Assembly (NCBI RefSeq): GCF_017654505.1
Contig: NC_054536.1
Span: 34,517,946 to 34,581,945, forward strand
Length of the DNA stretch: 64,000 bases
Origin: Polyodon spathula
Taxonomy: Eukaryota; Chordata; Actinopteri; Acipenseriformes; Polyodontidae
Reading direction: 5' to 3'
Positions within the stretch are counted from its first letter, which is position 1. Each line of letters opens with the position of its first letter. Below, in pieces: positions 36,301 to 53,123 of the stretch. Under the pieces are notes generated by a model that was not told where the DNA came from, made no database searches, and saw only the letters and a list, made by a program, of their open reading frames with translations. Both the position numbers and the translations under genes were made by a program.

Positions 36301-39300
36301 TTAATATCGCTGAAATAGTTTAATAGAAATGTATGATTCTAACTATGGTCTTCAACATAGAGTACAATACTAGATTTAAAACACTTCCTGAAAGAATAAG
36401 TGCTGCTAGATAATAAGAAAACTGCTTACCTTTTCTTGACATCCTAGACTGTGGCAACAAAGAACACCAGTAATGCATCCACCCCCATTCTATTACAGCT
36501 ATCAATAAGCAGCACGCCTACTGTGAAAGCAGGTCTCCAGCACCATGGCTTGTGTGAATTATTCTGCAAAAGAGTGCCGTTTCAGGCACCATGCATGACA
36601 ATGTCTGAACGCTCCCCTTCTGCATCACTCTGCATCACAGCAGGCATCTGTAGCCAGGAGACAGGGGTGCTTAAATTAGAAAGCCACTGCCAGTGGAAAT
36701 AAAACGGGAACTAAAATGACCCTGACCCCGGCAGCCATCAAATCCAAAGCATTATGGTGCACATCTGCTTCACCAGCCCTCTAGGTAGTTCCAGCTACTT
36801 ACCCCATCTGCATTATTAATACATGTTAATGGTTCCATTATATTGAATATAAGCTGCTGTTTTGTTTAATATGGAAACTACACAAGTCGGAAATCATGAG
36901 ATAGCAATCCGCTGCTGCGGTCCTGCTGACTGAAGACATTGTTCTTTGCCTGGACTCATTTAGTAGCCAAAATCGATTTGAAAAAGAGTAAACCTTTGCA
37001 ATAATTACCCACTCACTATTTGTTCTCTGGCTAGTGCTTTAGAAATGTATAGATGAAACTCAATCATATGTGCCCTTATAAAAAGGCTAAAAGGGCTGAA
37101 ATAACTTGCGTAGGGAAAAATATTTAGGCTAGTATTGCAAAAACATCTGAACATACAGTATGTGTTAATGAAATATAATAGAGGGTGCGCGTAGCAATTT
37201 GATACAAGATCGAGGGGCTAATTAAATCTTTAACTTAGGCAGTACATTTGAGAAACTGCAAGAACTGTTCTCCTTTTCAGTTTGTCGCTTCTCTTAAGCA
37301 GTAACAAATCTAACAATTCCTGAAAACTAGGGCGCTGAAATATACTGAATTTACATGTTCCAAAAAGTAGAGACATTTAGCATGGCAATAACAAAAGGAC
37401 ATCAGATATGTAGTTTATTATTGTCATTACGTATTAATTAAATCATCATGATGCAATACTTAAGTATTTAGAAGTATATAGAAGTGTAGGTACTTGTCCC
37501 TTTATTGTTGTTGTGTATGTGTTTTTACAATAGATTTTCTTTTATTTTATTTAATCAAATGTCAAGAATTATAACAGCGCTTGACAGCTTCGTACCTTTT
37601 TCAAATGTATAACAATCACCAGCATCTTTCAGTATTTTTATTTGGGGGGGGGGGATGAATGATAAAAACAGTGAGTATGTTTGTAAAACAATGACCTACA
37701 ATCTATATGTCTTCTTCAGTTTGTAATGTAAACAATTTTGATTTAAATTCAATTATAGCCCTATTTCAGTATACAGCAGAGTATGTTTGTGTGGCTGTAA
37801 CATGGAATGTCTGAAGGGAAAAAAAAAACACAAAAAGATACAGTAGCCTAACTTGTAGAGATGTCCCAACAGACATAAAAAAAGATAAATATATCTTAAA
37901 TATATCTATAAAACTGAATGATTTCTCACTAAGAAACTAATGTTCCGTTTCTCAACATATGTACAAATTCTGTTTTCATGAAAAGCCTACAAACTTCAGT
38001 TAGCAGTCACTTAACCACTGAGCAGCTTTTACATTTGTTGTTGTTCTTCAGCAATCTTTATTTTATAAATACGTTTTGTAAAACACAGCTAGACACCAAC
38101 ATCAATGCAAAATTTGCAGTAACCAACTGAGTATTTGGTTGGTGCCTCTATAAAATAACAACTAGCAATACAGCAGCATCAATTATCAGAATTAATTGGG
38201 ACCTACCTGTTCACATAATCGATTTTATGGATAACTGAACAGGTATTAGTAACAATTACTGTACCTGTAATAATGTATAGAATAAAGTTAACATACACAA
38301 GTACCTACTGTTGATGATATATAGCTAGCAATTTATTGTATCAGATTAAGCATACAAAATTACAAAGCTTAAATCAATAAGTGAATGCAATTCAGTAAAA
38401 CTTTAACACCTACAGTTAAGGTAATGCATTACTGTAATTAAACACGTACCATATACCAAAAATGGACAACCAAAGAATACAATTCAGTACAACTCTGACA
38501 CATTACAAAACTTTAGGAATCATTAAACTTCAAAAAGGCATTGTAATATCGTGCAGTTGAAATGAATCAAATAAATGTTCTTAGCTACTCAATAACATAA
38601 ACAGGATATCCAGTCATTACTGGCGAAATAGAAGAAAACCCAAGAACGAGGCGACTGTTTTAATTTAAAGCTGGGATGCTAACGCGTCTATTAAAAAATA
38701 AAATTAAAATGTGATCGCGGACAGATGATATCCTGGTAAAACTTTTGCATTTACAAAAACAGCGTTGTTTAAAACTGTTCCCTTACCTTATTAAAACCTG
38801 AATTTAACTATTTCTGTTAGTCACCATCACACAGCAAGGGGACTGTTAAATATGCAGAGTGAAAATTTTTTTTTTTTTTATTTTTTTTTTTTTTTTAACT
38901 CAAGTTTACGTCTCACTTTTATCCTACCATTTGAACGCCCTGAATAAAACTGCAAATTTTGAAAATTCTTTTCAGCGTTCTAAACTCTTGGATGAAATTT
39001 GAACGCGCGCTGCGCAGTTTTTTTTTCTTTTTTTTCTTTTTTTTTTTTAACTCAAGAAACCGCATTTGTTCGAATACAGAAACACAAACTGAAAACGATG
39101 CGCGTTTCTATGCAGTTTTTATAAAACAAATAAACACATTCCACTTAATTGTATAACTGAAAGTGTACACTGAATGTCTCCTCTGGGTCTCTTGACACAG
39201 TCAATAGTTTCTTTTTTATTTGTTTATTTGTTTGCTTGTTTGTTTTATCATTAAAGCGAATTTCAAATCTCGTGTTTTTAATTTTAACGGCAGGGGTTGG

Positions 39301-39491
39301 TTACCTGACTAAGTGCAGCAGAGTAGCACACAACGAAACAATGTCAAACCATCACTAACAGAATCAGTCTCCTCAGTGCAATCCCGGATTCAGGAGCTGA
39401 ATTTACCATACGGGAATCCTAGGCTTGCAACAATTTAAATACACCATACGTGATCCATCACGTGATTACAGGTGCGTTCGGTTGATTGGTG
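30320..39491. other. Long stretch without recognised genes
   Basis: About 9 kb of mostly single-copy-looking AT-rich DNA. Short open frames (for example a hydrophobic 84-residue one at 34026-33772 minus, a 94-residue one at 35055-34771 minus) have no family signature. Poly(A) and poly(T) runs occur near 33231, 33340, 38866 and 39020. A G-run is at about 37644. It may be intron or intergenic sequence. Confidence 0.5.
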
Positions 39492-39552
39492 GTTGATTAG
39501 ACAGTAAGGTTAATCAAGGTTGATTAGTTGATTAGACAGTAAGGTTAATCAA
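39492..39552. repeat. Tandem duplication, 35-bp period
   Basis: The 26-base segment beginning GTTGATTAGACAGTAAGG occurs at 39492-39517 and again, unchanged, at 39527-39552. Confidence 0.9.
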
Positions 39553-39716
39553 AGCTCGGATAACTGAGTCTAGTGTATTGTTTTATTAAAGTACAACAGT
39601 CTGTGGTTGTTCTCAGAAACGTTAGCTTATATATGAAATGGTGTGTAGTGTACAGTATTATGTCAATTTTATATTTTGTTAATGAGCCTTCAATTTTTTA
39701 TTTAATATGAAGCAAA

Positions 39717-39773
39717 ATGGCGGCACTGAGAATTTGTGCTTTCAGTACTTCATCTAAGGTGGCGCACCACAAG
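39717..39773 (+). other. Candidate first coding exon with mitochondrial-type leader
   Basis: The context CAAAATGGCGGC matches both a good start context and the YY1 motif found at initiators of many housekeeping genes. The frame reads MAALRICAFSTSSK then VAHHK: basic, serine-rich and free of acidic residues, like a mitochondrial targeting start. Possible splice donors follow at AAG|GTGGCG (39758/39759) and AAG|GTAATC (39773/39774). Without splicing the frame closes after 47 codons. There is no CpG island, and I cannot find a second exon within the window, so this remains a weak proposal. Confidence 0.3.
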
Positions 39774-40046
39774 GTAATCTGCTCCTCGAGTCACCTCAGT
39801 GAACTAAGCCTGTACACTACATTGTTTATTTTCGTCAATAATGATAAAGAGCACAATTGTTAAGCAATTATTAACACTGGTGAATAAAACCCGTTTAAAT
39901 TTAAACAAATAAAAAGAACAAAGAAAGCTTACTTTAGCTTTTACTGTGTTTAATGATGCTGAAACATTCTGTCTCAGTCATAAAAAAATAAAATAAAATT
40001 TAAACAAATGCATGATTATAACAACCCTAGTGTTTCACTAGGAAAC

Positions 40047-40732
40047 TACGGTGGCCGAGAAATGCAAAGCGGTACTAGCAAGTCTACACTGAGTCGTAGC
40101 TGCAACCAAGGGATTGAAACGGGGTGGTAACACATCAGAGAAAACCGCAGCCGCATAAAAAAGGCAGGCACATTGTTTAGAAAGCGTCTTCTGGAAGTTA
40201 CATTTTGTGCCTCAAGTTTATTTTTTATAGCAAAAATTACTTTTTTTTTTTTAAGGTAAAGCAAGGTTCAGGTGAATGTTGCCATATTTAAGAGTCAGTG
40301 ACACGATATTATGAAGTAGTATTTCTAATTTACCTTGGTATTTATCTATTTATATACCAGAAATTGATTATGTATTGAATACGATCTTAACTAAACCAGC
40401 AGTCGGTATAATTAAAGAATAAAGGAGTTTGAAAAGTGCTGTATAAAACAGAAACAAATGCCTTTATGTTTATTTTTAATATCTAATTTGCAATTAGGTG
40501 TCTGTCTCGTAAAAATATGGCGACATTCACCAAAACCTTGCTTAACCCCCGCGCCCCCCTCCAAAAAAAAAAAAAAAACGTAATTTCTGAGATAAACGAT
40601 TCTTTTTTTATGTGGCTGCAGTTTTTTTTTTTTTTTTTTTTTTTTTTTTGCCGTTAAAATCCCATTTCAGTCATCTGGTTGCAGCTACGCCTCTGTAGAT
40701 TTGTTTCTTCTTTCCATTTCTCGGCCACCGTA
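40047..40732. mobile_element. Foldback transposon with long inverted arms
   Basis: The outer ends are TACGGTGGCCGAGAAATG and its exact reverse complement. Similarity continues in patches through each arm for about 240 bases (GTAGCTGCAACCA near the outside; GGTGAATGT(T/C)GCCATATTT at the inner end, 40273-40291 and 40506-40524), leaving a central core of about 210 bases. The right arm has a 30-base T run. No transposase frame is present. Flanks GGAAACT and TGAAATA are only partly alike, so the target duplication is unclear. Superfamily is not assigned. Confidence 0.75.
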
Positions 40733-41547
40733 TGAAATACCTAACACGAAATACCTAAAAGTCTATAGCCCTTGTAAATCAGCTTTTTAAAACTGTAATT
40801 TCATTCTAAATGGTGTAACTACCAATATTCTTATGTCTATGAATTTCACGGTATGGCTTATCCTAAAGCAGAAGTTTAACCCAATGGCTGACACCGTTTT
40901 AAAAATGTGGATGCTTAAAATTGATCTCAGGTAATAAACAATCAAGACGGGGGTTCATATCATGTAATAATCATTTTTAAAAAAATTAAAAATGCACATA
41001 CATACACCAAGATATTCTCCAGTTTAATAATGCAACACAAGTATCTCAGGGAGTTACTTTAATGACTAATTACCTTTTGCTGATTACAGTGAAAAGTGAA
41101 TAAAATACATTTTTAATAGAAGGCATTTTAAATTGTTTCATTTCCATCTAGTAACCTGTTAAGAATCTGTTTTTATTATTGTTCTGTATATGAGACAGGG
41201 TATGCCAGTTACACTGTGGGTTATAAGCAGGGGCTAATGGTATTTAAATGCAATGCCTCACAGCCTACCCGCCAGTATTTCAATCATTTTGTGGTTTCCT
41301 CTAAGTTTTTAGTTAAATACATTTCATGTTATTTTTTATTTTATATTAAGAATGAGGATTTTTTGGAAGACATTTTAAGAAAAACATTCATCATTTGAAA
41401 ATAGTGCATGCTCCATTTGAATATTTTATTGTTAAAATAAGTCTGTGTTGTTTTGATTCTGTTTCAGCTAACACATTAAGAGAAAGTGAGTCTCTGGGTA
41501 AAAAAATATTTTTAAATATAATTTTAATGGGATTGCATTTCTTGTAG

Positions 41548-41550
<3 letters not shown>
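40733..41550. other. No recognised gene
   Basis: AT-rich sequence without supported frames; a (CA)n microsatellite follows. Confidence 0.5.

Positions 41551-41591
<41 letters not shown>
41551..41591. repeat. (CA)n microsatellite
   Basis: About twenty uninterrupted CA units. Confidence 0.97.
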
Positions 41592-41593
<2 letters not shown>

Positions 41594-42556
41594 AAAATCT
41601 ACAACAATACTGAATATCACAGCACACCTTTAATTTCCTTGAATACGAATGTAATGCATACACTTAAAATTAATTAAATCATATTTGTTTTGTGTCATTC
41701 ATATAATATCACTGTAGGTTTGCATTTAACTTACCTAGAAAAAAATACATTCTATTTACTTATGTATTTGTTTATTTTTTTACATTTTACAAGAAAAAAC
41801 AGTATGCTTATATATGTATACAACAAATGTAATGCATTTAGTGCAATATTGCAACAATGATGCAATCACTTTATAGGTTGTTTTATAGGTTGTTAACAGT
41901 TATATACCTTGCATTCAACCCCAGTATAGTTTAAATAAAGATTTATATTTAACCTTTGTCAATTATTTTACATGAAAAAAGGGTTAAGAGACGACAGCAA
42001 CATTCAATGGATTTGCTTCAGTGATTTTTTGTATTAATAGGAATATACTAGAATACCTTTTCAGAAATAGCCAGTTGTCCTTATGAACATAACAATGTCG
42101 GTTGCTTCAATGATTATTGTCCAGACTATAAAATCGATACATCTTGTTCATACCTAACTGCCTTTGTTCTAGTAACACTTTCTTGCAGAACAAAGACCTT
42201 CTTTCACCCACCACCGCTAATAATGCGAACCCAACTCTACCCAGTGCTCTCATCATATTAGATAAATGGAATATATATTATGTGCATAACATAAAATTTA
42301 CAATGTGTATAGAAGCTGTTCTGTATTATTCAAAACACCTTTTTCGTTTGTCAGACACTGACAGTTATTTACATAATTTAAATATATATATTTTTTCCAG
42401 AATATTGTTAGTAGCTAAAAATGTATTTTTAAATATTTAACAGTTTCATAAATCTGGTAATTTCATGTTTACAAAATATGTTCTCTCAATAGAGTTATCT
42501 AATTAAAAAAAAATAATAAATCAGTGAGGATAAGTGTAATATATTTATAAATCCAA

Positions 42557-47105
<4,549 letters not shown>

Positions 47106-47222
47106 CAAACACCAGAGCCCTATGGATAATCAATCAAACACCAGACCCTATGGATGATCAATCAAACACCAGACCCTATGGATGATCAATCAAACACCAG
47201 AGCCCTATGGATGATCAATACC
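47106..47222. repeat. Minisatellite, four units of 28-29 bp
   Basis: Tandem units built on AAACACCAGA(G)CCCTATGG and ATGATCAATC. The units differ by one base of length (GAGCCC or GACCC) and one substitution. Units directly abut one another, so this is a minisatellite and not a CRISPR-like spaced array. Confidence 0.93.
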
Positions 47223-47344
47223 CTGTCAATCATATGCTTGAAATCAGTTCAAATTGTTACTAGGGTTTTATTAACCTTAACCCTAACCTATAGCTAAAAA
47301 TTTCAATGTTTGTTAACAGTTAATAAACAAACAAAAAAACAGCT

Positions 47345-47730
47345 TGTGAGCACGCTGGCTGCAGGGTGGTGACGTCAGACCAGAAATCCAAACACACACA
47401 AGCACTGACGGGTGCAACTGAGACACAATGGCTTTTATTAAATGAACAAAAATAAAAGGTTTAAACAAAAAACACATTCTCGAAAAAAGGGCACAAGGGC
47501 CAAAACAAAACAGAACACAACACACTAAACACGTATATACTAAATCTAGCAGTTGTATTCTATTGTTTTCTTTTTCTATCTACCTGGTAGACGGCGTCTC
47601 GCTCGTCCTGCCAAACTGTACACAATACAAAATAATATTGGCTTTTTGCCGTCATATACAATACAGAAATCATAATCACAATAATAACACAAATAATAAT
47701 ATAAACAAAGGGGTGGGACACTCTGCCACA
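47345..47730 (-). repeat. LTR related to family G, short copy
   Basis: Bounded by TGTGAGCACG and CTGCCACA on the plus strand. It contains the signature GGTGACGTCAGACCAGAAAT near its end and, read on the minus strand, starts TGTGGCAGAGTGTCCC. It is shorter than the other copies and no clear target duplication is seen (CAGCT against CGGCC), so one end may be rearranged. Confidence 0.7.
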
Positions 47731-48581
47731 CGGCCCTTAAAATAAGGCATGACCACTGTTTCATTAATGGACATAAATATTTAAACTCCGTAAATTACAT
47801 AAACAAATCTGATAAAATTTTAATTTACTTTAATTACAGATCAGAGATTTTTGTAAATTGCCAGATAATATGCAGCTTGAAAAACTGCCAGAAGGGGAGC
47901 TGCAGGTGAAAGCATCGGCGTCTGTGTGAGAACACTTGCTTTGTGTCTTGCAAGAACTTATTTTTGTCTTTGCTTCTCCAGCTCCGCTGGTTTTACTGGG
48001 GGATAGTGCGTTGTTTTGTCTTTTCCACTTTTTAAAATTAATGTTAATATGTTGCTAGCATTGTTAGAGTCTGCATCTTTCGATTCATGAAACAGAAGCA
48101 ACAACTGCAAAGAGTAAACCCTGGAACTTGAAATGATGTGCTTTAGGAAGAAAACCTGCTTTCCCCTTGGCTCGCGGAGAGCTGCCCTTGCAGAAGCGAG
48201 ATCGAACCAATCGGCCTCCAGGGCTGGGAAGCAAGCGTTACTTTCCCCATTGGGAAAATGAAGAGAAGGATAGAGGATACATTTCAGAAGACTACACATA
48301 GCCCCAACTAACAAGAAACGCCTACACTTTGGGAGATCAGCACGGCCAGACCTCTGAGCAGTCTTGGGTCCTCAAGATCTGTCCTTGGCCTCAAGGACAG
48401 CTCGAGGACATTTTTTCAGGTCTCGTCCTCAACCTTGACCTTGGCGGGGTGGCCTCGGGGGTCCTCAGTACGAGCACTTAGGTGTTTCAAACTGGCCACG
48501 TGCCATTTCTCATGATAACTGATTACTAATTTTACTTGAAAAAAATTAACCGTTTTCCCAAAATTAAAGTGTGAGGGGGTT
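47731..48581. other. No recognised gene
   Basis: A 118-residue minus-strand frame at 48314-47958 has no motif I recognise. The segment 48340-48480 is rich in CCTCAAGGTC and GTCCTC-type words and may be a decayed transposon end. I cannot support more. Confidence 0.4.
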
Positions 48582-49239
48582 TGTGACAGGCTGGCGTTGC
48601 AGTGACGTCAGACCAGAATGCAGGAAGCAAAACAAAGGCAAGTTCTGCACTTCAAAAAGCGCTGCAGCGCCGTTTATTTAAATACAGAAATAAAATAAAA
48701 TATTTTAACAAAACACTGCTCACAGAGCGAAATAAAAGTTTTAAACAAAAATAAATCTTGCACTCAAACACAGGTCCAGCTGGGCAGTAGCCTTCACAGA
48801 GCCTCTATATTATGTTTCAATTTCTCTCTCGCTCGCTCTCGTTCCTCCTCTGAACACCCCACCCGGTGTACCCAGAGCTGTGCGTTTATATACAGGTGGC
48901 CATCTCCCGATTAGCAACAATTACACAAGTATTTAATTCAGGAGATGGCCACCTTCTGCACAAGGTTTTTAATCACTCCTGGCAGAGGACGAGTTTACTA
49001 ACCTTGCCTCTGCCAGAACACGTTTCAAAATAAAAACAAAACAAACGCACAGCTACGCCGTCATATTTAAATACATAAATAAATCATAACACGGCTAAGC
49101 CATCAAAACGACAACAAATACAATAAATAAATCATAATACATCAATACAAAATAACACAGAGGTGGAGAGGGAGACCCCATTTTAAAAATAAATAAGCAA
49201 TACATTTAAACTGCAGGGCTTCCCTACCGCCCTGCTACA
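48582..49239 (-). repeat. LTR related to family G, long copy
   Basis: On the plus strand it runs from TGTGACAGGCTGGCG to CCGCCCTGCTACA and contains the shared block AGTGACGTCAGACCAGAATG. It shares the layout of the copies at 27040 and 29241 but is diverged from them. Target duplication is not evident. Confidence 0.75.
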
Positions 49240-49932
49240 ATTAAATTAAATTGATCAGTTATGTTTGTCAGTTTACTGCAACATGCACATGCTTTGCTTA
49301 CTGTACCTAATCAGTATTTAGAAGAAAAAAAAGAAAACGTGATTGACATTGGGCATATCCAATTAATTTAAATCTTTAATTTGTGGCAGAAAAAAATATA
49401 TACTACTACATTCATGTATAAATATTTATATTCCCGCTATGGAGGTGCCACACTGGACTCGCCGACGCCTGTGGTATAAAGCATGCAGTTATTTTTATTA
49501 TTTATTTTTTGATAATGTCTGCTGAACCCAAAATTGCTAAATTTGCATATTCACATTTCTCCATTGAAGCAAATGTGTAAAATGCAAGAAGATTGTTGAG
49601 ACCAAATGGACTACATCTGGACTTAATAAGTAAGTATTTTTGTTTAATCTCCCTTCATATAAAATGTATAAACATGGCTTTAATAAACCTTCCCTTATAA
49701 ACCTTTGGAAGGATGTCAATATTGATGAGGTATTTTGAAAAAACGATTCCCGTGTGCTCAGAGATCCCATCTTCTGTAACCTTACAGCCCCAGTATACAG
49801 TATATCTTCATAAGCCTACTTCAAACAGTAAAGTTTAATGAAGGATTAGGGTTGTTTTGGTAGCATTGCACAAAAAGTAATATATTGAATATATATTCAA
49901 AAATATGTTTGAAAATGGCACTTCTTGTATAG

Positions 49933-49933
<1 letters not shown>

Positions 49934-49968
<35 letters not shown>

Positions 49969-50012
49969 TATTATTATATTATTAACAACAACAACAACAA
50001 CAACAACAACAA
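49934..50012. repeat. (ATT)n(AAC)n compound microsatellite
   Basis: About sixteen ATT units with one break, followed by about ten AAC units. Confidence 0.95.
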
Positions 50013-50640
50013 GCAAAGACGCCAATTAATTTGGAAATTTGGAGATGGGAGTACCCCATCACAATATGTTTTTAAATATCAATAAACTAGTGCATATAAG
50101 CAGATAATGTTTCAGGATCTAAATTGATATCTATTGGTTTTTTTTTTCCCTTATTAATTTATAAATATTTATTTTGAGAAACTAATCCAGAGTAGTGTCC
50201 ATTATTGCTTAGAAAGATCCTCAGAATTATGACATTGCAATTTTACTAAGTTTGCTTTTCGTTAGCATTTTGTAGTTAGCAGTATTTTTTCTGTTCTTGC
50301 TGTTTGTAAACACTGCTTTGCTAATAGAATATTCTGTGTATGTGCTCACTGTTTATGTACAGAAATTAATATGCACATAATCGTTTCCACTGTCGTCTGA
50401 TTTGGGTGAATCAGAATTGTCAGACAGTGAGTTACTTTATATTCTCTGTGTCACTTATTTTTTTTAAATAAATGTTAAGTTCATCACCATTTGTAGTGTT
50501 TACTCGGGTTAATGAATGTTTTGTATTTTGCCCAATTTCTTTTTTTTTAGAAATCAACAAAACTTTCAGGGACTGTTGTAGGGCCTTTTACAATACCATT
50601 GTAACTGATATTTCCCTATAAAACCATGTGCTTTATTCTC

Positions 50641-50735
50641 TGATTACAGGCTACTACCGACGTCAGTACTAGCCTGCAATCACTATTATGACGACAGATT
50701 GCGTCTGATATTTCTGATTACAGACGCGATCTGAT
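50641..50735. repeat. Two adjacent hairpins with related stems
   Basis: The first pairs GATTACAGGCTA with TAGCCTGCAATC around a 15-base loop containing GACGTC. The second pairs GATTGCGTCTG with CAGACGCGATC. The stems share the same GATTAC/GATTGC edge words, so one hairpin may derive from the other. The 49240-51081 region holds no gene I can support. Confidence 0.6.
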
Positions 50736-51081
50736 GTCAGTGGATTGAGATTTTTCAACATTTTTTTTTTTTTTTGAATATCTCATGATTTGAAAGTGCT
50801 TTGACGATTTCAAGTAGGCAGTGCAGTGAAAGCTTATTTGTTAAAAAAAAAAAAAGTCCTCTCGATTTACCGTTTTGTCAGAGGCTAAAAGGCAGAACTT
50901 CAAAACTCTGAAATTCTGGGCTGTACTTATTCCAATCTGCAAGACCATGGTAAACGAAACAAAACTACGGAAGACGGAGAGAAAGAAAACAATGACAATA
51001 GAAGTCTATGCTGCAGCGCCACCTAAAGGCCATTCATAGGAAACACTAAGTTACAACCGCCAGAGCATTTTTGAAGAAGAG

Positions 51082-51513
51082 AAGAAGAGCGACCAGAATT
51101 ATTCTGGGTTTAAAAGGCATGTCATATGCAGACAGACTAAAATAATTTAATCTATTCAGTCTTGGACAAAGAAAATTATGCGGCAATCTGATTCAAGGTT
51201 TCCAAATTTTAAAAGGTATTGACAATGTCGACCCAAGGGACCTTTTTGACCTGAAAAAAGAAACAAGGACCAGGGGTCACAAATGGAGATTAGATAAAGG
51301 GGTATTCAGAACAGAAAACAGGAGGCACTTCTTTACACAGATAATTGTGAGAGTTTGGAACCAACTCCCCAGTAATGTTGTTGAAGCTGACACCCTGGGA
51401 TCCTTCAAGAAGCTGCTTGATGAGTTTCTGGGATCAATAAGCTACTAACAACCAAACGGGCAAGATGAGCCGAATGGCCTCATCACATTTGTAAATTTTC
51501 TTATGTTCTTATG
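51082..51513 (+). pseudogene. CR1-like LINE, 3' fragment
   Basis: It matches the last part of ORF2 from AGAAGAGCGACCAGAATTAT onward (RRATRII, DPRDLF, KKETRTRGHKW, FFTQIIVRVWNQLPSNVVEA, LDEFLGSISY) and ends in two TTCTTATG octamers at 51513. One in-frame stop replaces a codon shortly after YADRLK. Severe 5' truncation is typical of dead CR1 copies. It lies 136 bases from the LTR at 51650, outside that element. Confidence 0.93.
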
Positions 51514-51649
51514 ATTCTGACAGCGACTAATTATAAAAAAGTAGTTTTTTTGTTTGATATGAGATTTTTAGTAAAGAAAAGTTTAGTGTAATGTTATTTA
51601 TGTGTGTTTCTTTTTTAGTGCTGGTATTATACAAAATAAAATATAAGCT

Positions 51650-52124
51650 TGTAAGAACAATTCAATAATTGATCATTTAATGTTATCTGGGTTGATTAGT
51701 TCTCTTACTAACAATATTTAATTGACGTGTTACAGAGATCGACAATTTACTATGAACACAAATTCATGCGCAGACACAAGGAATGTTTAATCAACACTAG
51801 TATTTTATTAAGTACACAAATAATAAACAGAAATCAGAAAGTCAGAAAGTAAATCTCTTAGTCTCTAAGCACCAAACACAAGTCAAAAACTCTCACTGCA
51901 TTCATGCTGGCTAGCAGGCAATATGACACTGCCTGTCACCACACACACAAAGCAGCTACTCAGCAGTTCAACCAAGCTGTGACGTAGCTAGTAGCTTGCT
52001 CACATACACACACGCCCACATAGATTACTTATAGTTATTTTCTCAAGTTTCACTAAAAGTTATTTCACATGCAAAGTGTGCAAACTCAATAATTAACAGT
52101 TCGCTTCTGTGTGAATGTGTTACA
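51650..52124 (-). repeat. 3' LTR (left copy)
   Basis: On the plus strand it begins TGTAAGAACAATTC and, at its best-fitting end, finishes GTGTTACA at 52124. It aligns with 59748-60120 with moderate divergence (for example GTTGATTAGTTCTCTTA and CAAGCTGTGACGTAGCTAGT in both). The outer boundary at 52124 is inferred from the TG...CA rule because the other copy is cut before that point. Confidence 0.75.
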
Positions 52125-52810
52125 CTTAATTAATTTAGTTTCATGAAAGGAAAATGCAACTGGAATTATACTCAACGGTTCCTTGAAGCTTAGACCTTTG
52201 GTCCCCTGGTTTGGAAATTCAATCTGTTGAAGTGTCCAGTACAAAAAGCTCTCCTTTCAGCAGCAAAGGCTTCAATCCCACATTGGATCAAACTCAGAAA
52301 CAAAGCTTTCAATTCTCGATAGAATCAACAAACAGCTGCAACAAAGTCTTCAGTCCTCTGTACAGGATCCACAACAGCGCCCCTCCGCTCAGTCCTCTTC
52401 GCTGAATCTTTAGCTAGCAGGTAGTAGGGCACAGTTTCTTTTGGATACTGTGGTTTTAGGTGTACAGCAGACCCAGACTGGTTTATCTGATAACAGTCAC
52501 TGTAAGTTTTACAGCAATCCTCCAGTCGGGCCTCAGTCTCGTTGCTTGCGGCTGTTGACTCACTTGCATCTTGCTTACTCGTCTTGGGCCTGTTTTCAGG
52601 CAGAGTCCCGGAGTTGGAGCTCTGGTTTGCTTTGCTCAGCAGAGTGACAGCACCTTGTTTAGTTTTGCTTGGATATTTCTAGCTTTTTCACTCTGCTGAG
52701 TAATCACTTTCATGACATCATTTGTGTATCTTGCCTTTTTAACTCACAAATCTTTGATATTTGTCTTTTGTCTGCTTCCTTTTGTCCAGCTGCTTGTAGT
52801 TGCAGTTGGG
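52125..52810 (-). other. Internal or flanking sequence of the LTR element
   Basis: No coding similarity is seen on either strand. It could be 3' untranslated sequence or a further part of a long LTR. A small inverted pair CTCAGCAGAGTG / CACTCTGCTGAG lies at about 52634-52700. Confidence 0.35.
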
Positions 52811-53120
52811 ACTTGTTGACATCTATACTTTGTATCTTCTTTGCACCAAACCGTTTGTGTTTGCAGTTTTACAGTCTTTTCACTGTCCTTTCAGCCTCAC
52901 CCAGTCTATGCATACTGCTGTGATTTAGGAAAAAGAGCAAAATGCTGTGTCTTAAGAAATGGGCCCCTTGGTTCCTGGCAGGAGTACTGAACTGAAGATG
53001 ACCAGGGCTTGGAGGGGGCATCTGGAATGGGTGAGGCTGAAAGGACAGTGAAAAGACTGTAAAACTGCAATCACAAATGGTTTGGTGCAAAGAAGATATA
53101 AAGTATAGATGTCAACAAGT
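52811..53120. repeat. 93-bp inverted repeat abutting the CR1 5' end
   Basis: The arm at 52811-52903 (starting ACTTGTTGACATCTATACTT) returns in reverse complement at 53028-53120 with only a handful of differences. The spacer is 124 bases. The right arm ends three bases before the first CR1 monomer. Confidence 0.85.
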
Positions 53121-53123
53121 TGG

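Noticed and set aside
40511..40560. Second ATGGCGAC start-like sequence (MATFTKTLL)
   Set aside because: It lies in the right arm of the foldback element and is mirrored in the left arm, so it belongs to the transposon.
47106..47222. CRISPR-like array
   Set aside because: The units abut directly with no unique spacers, the period is 28-29 bp throughout, and the genome is eukaryotic.
47345..49239. The two LTRs at 47345 and 48582 as the ends of one element
   Set aside because: They differ in length and sequence, and the 850 bases between them contain no gag, pol, primer site or polypurine tract.
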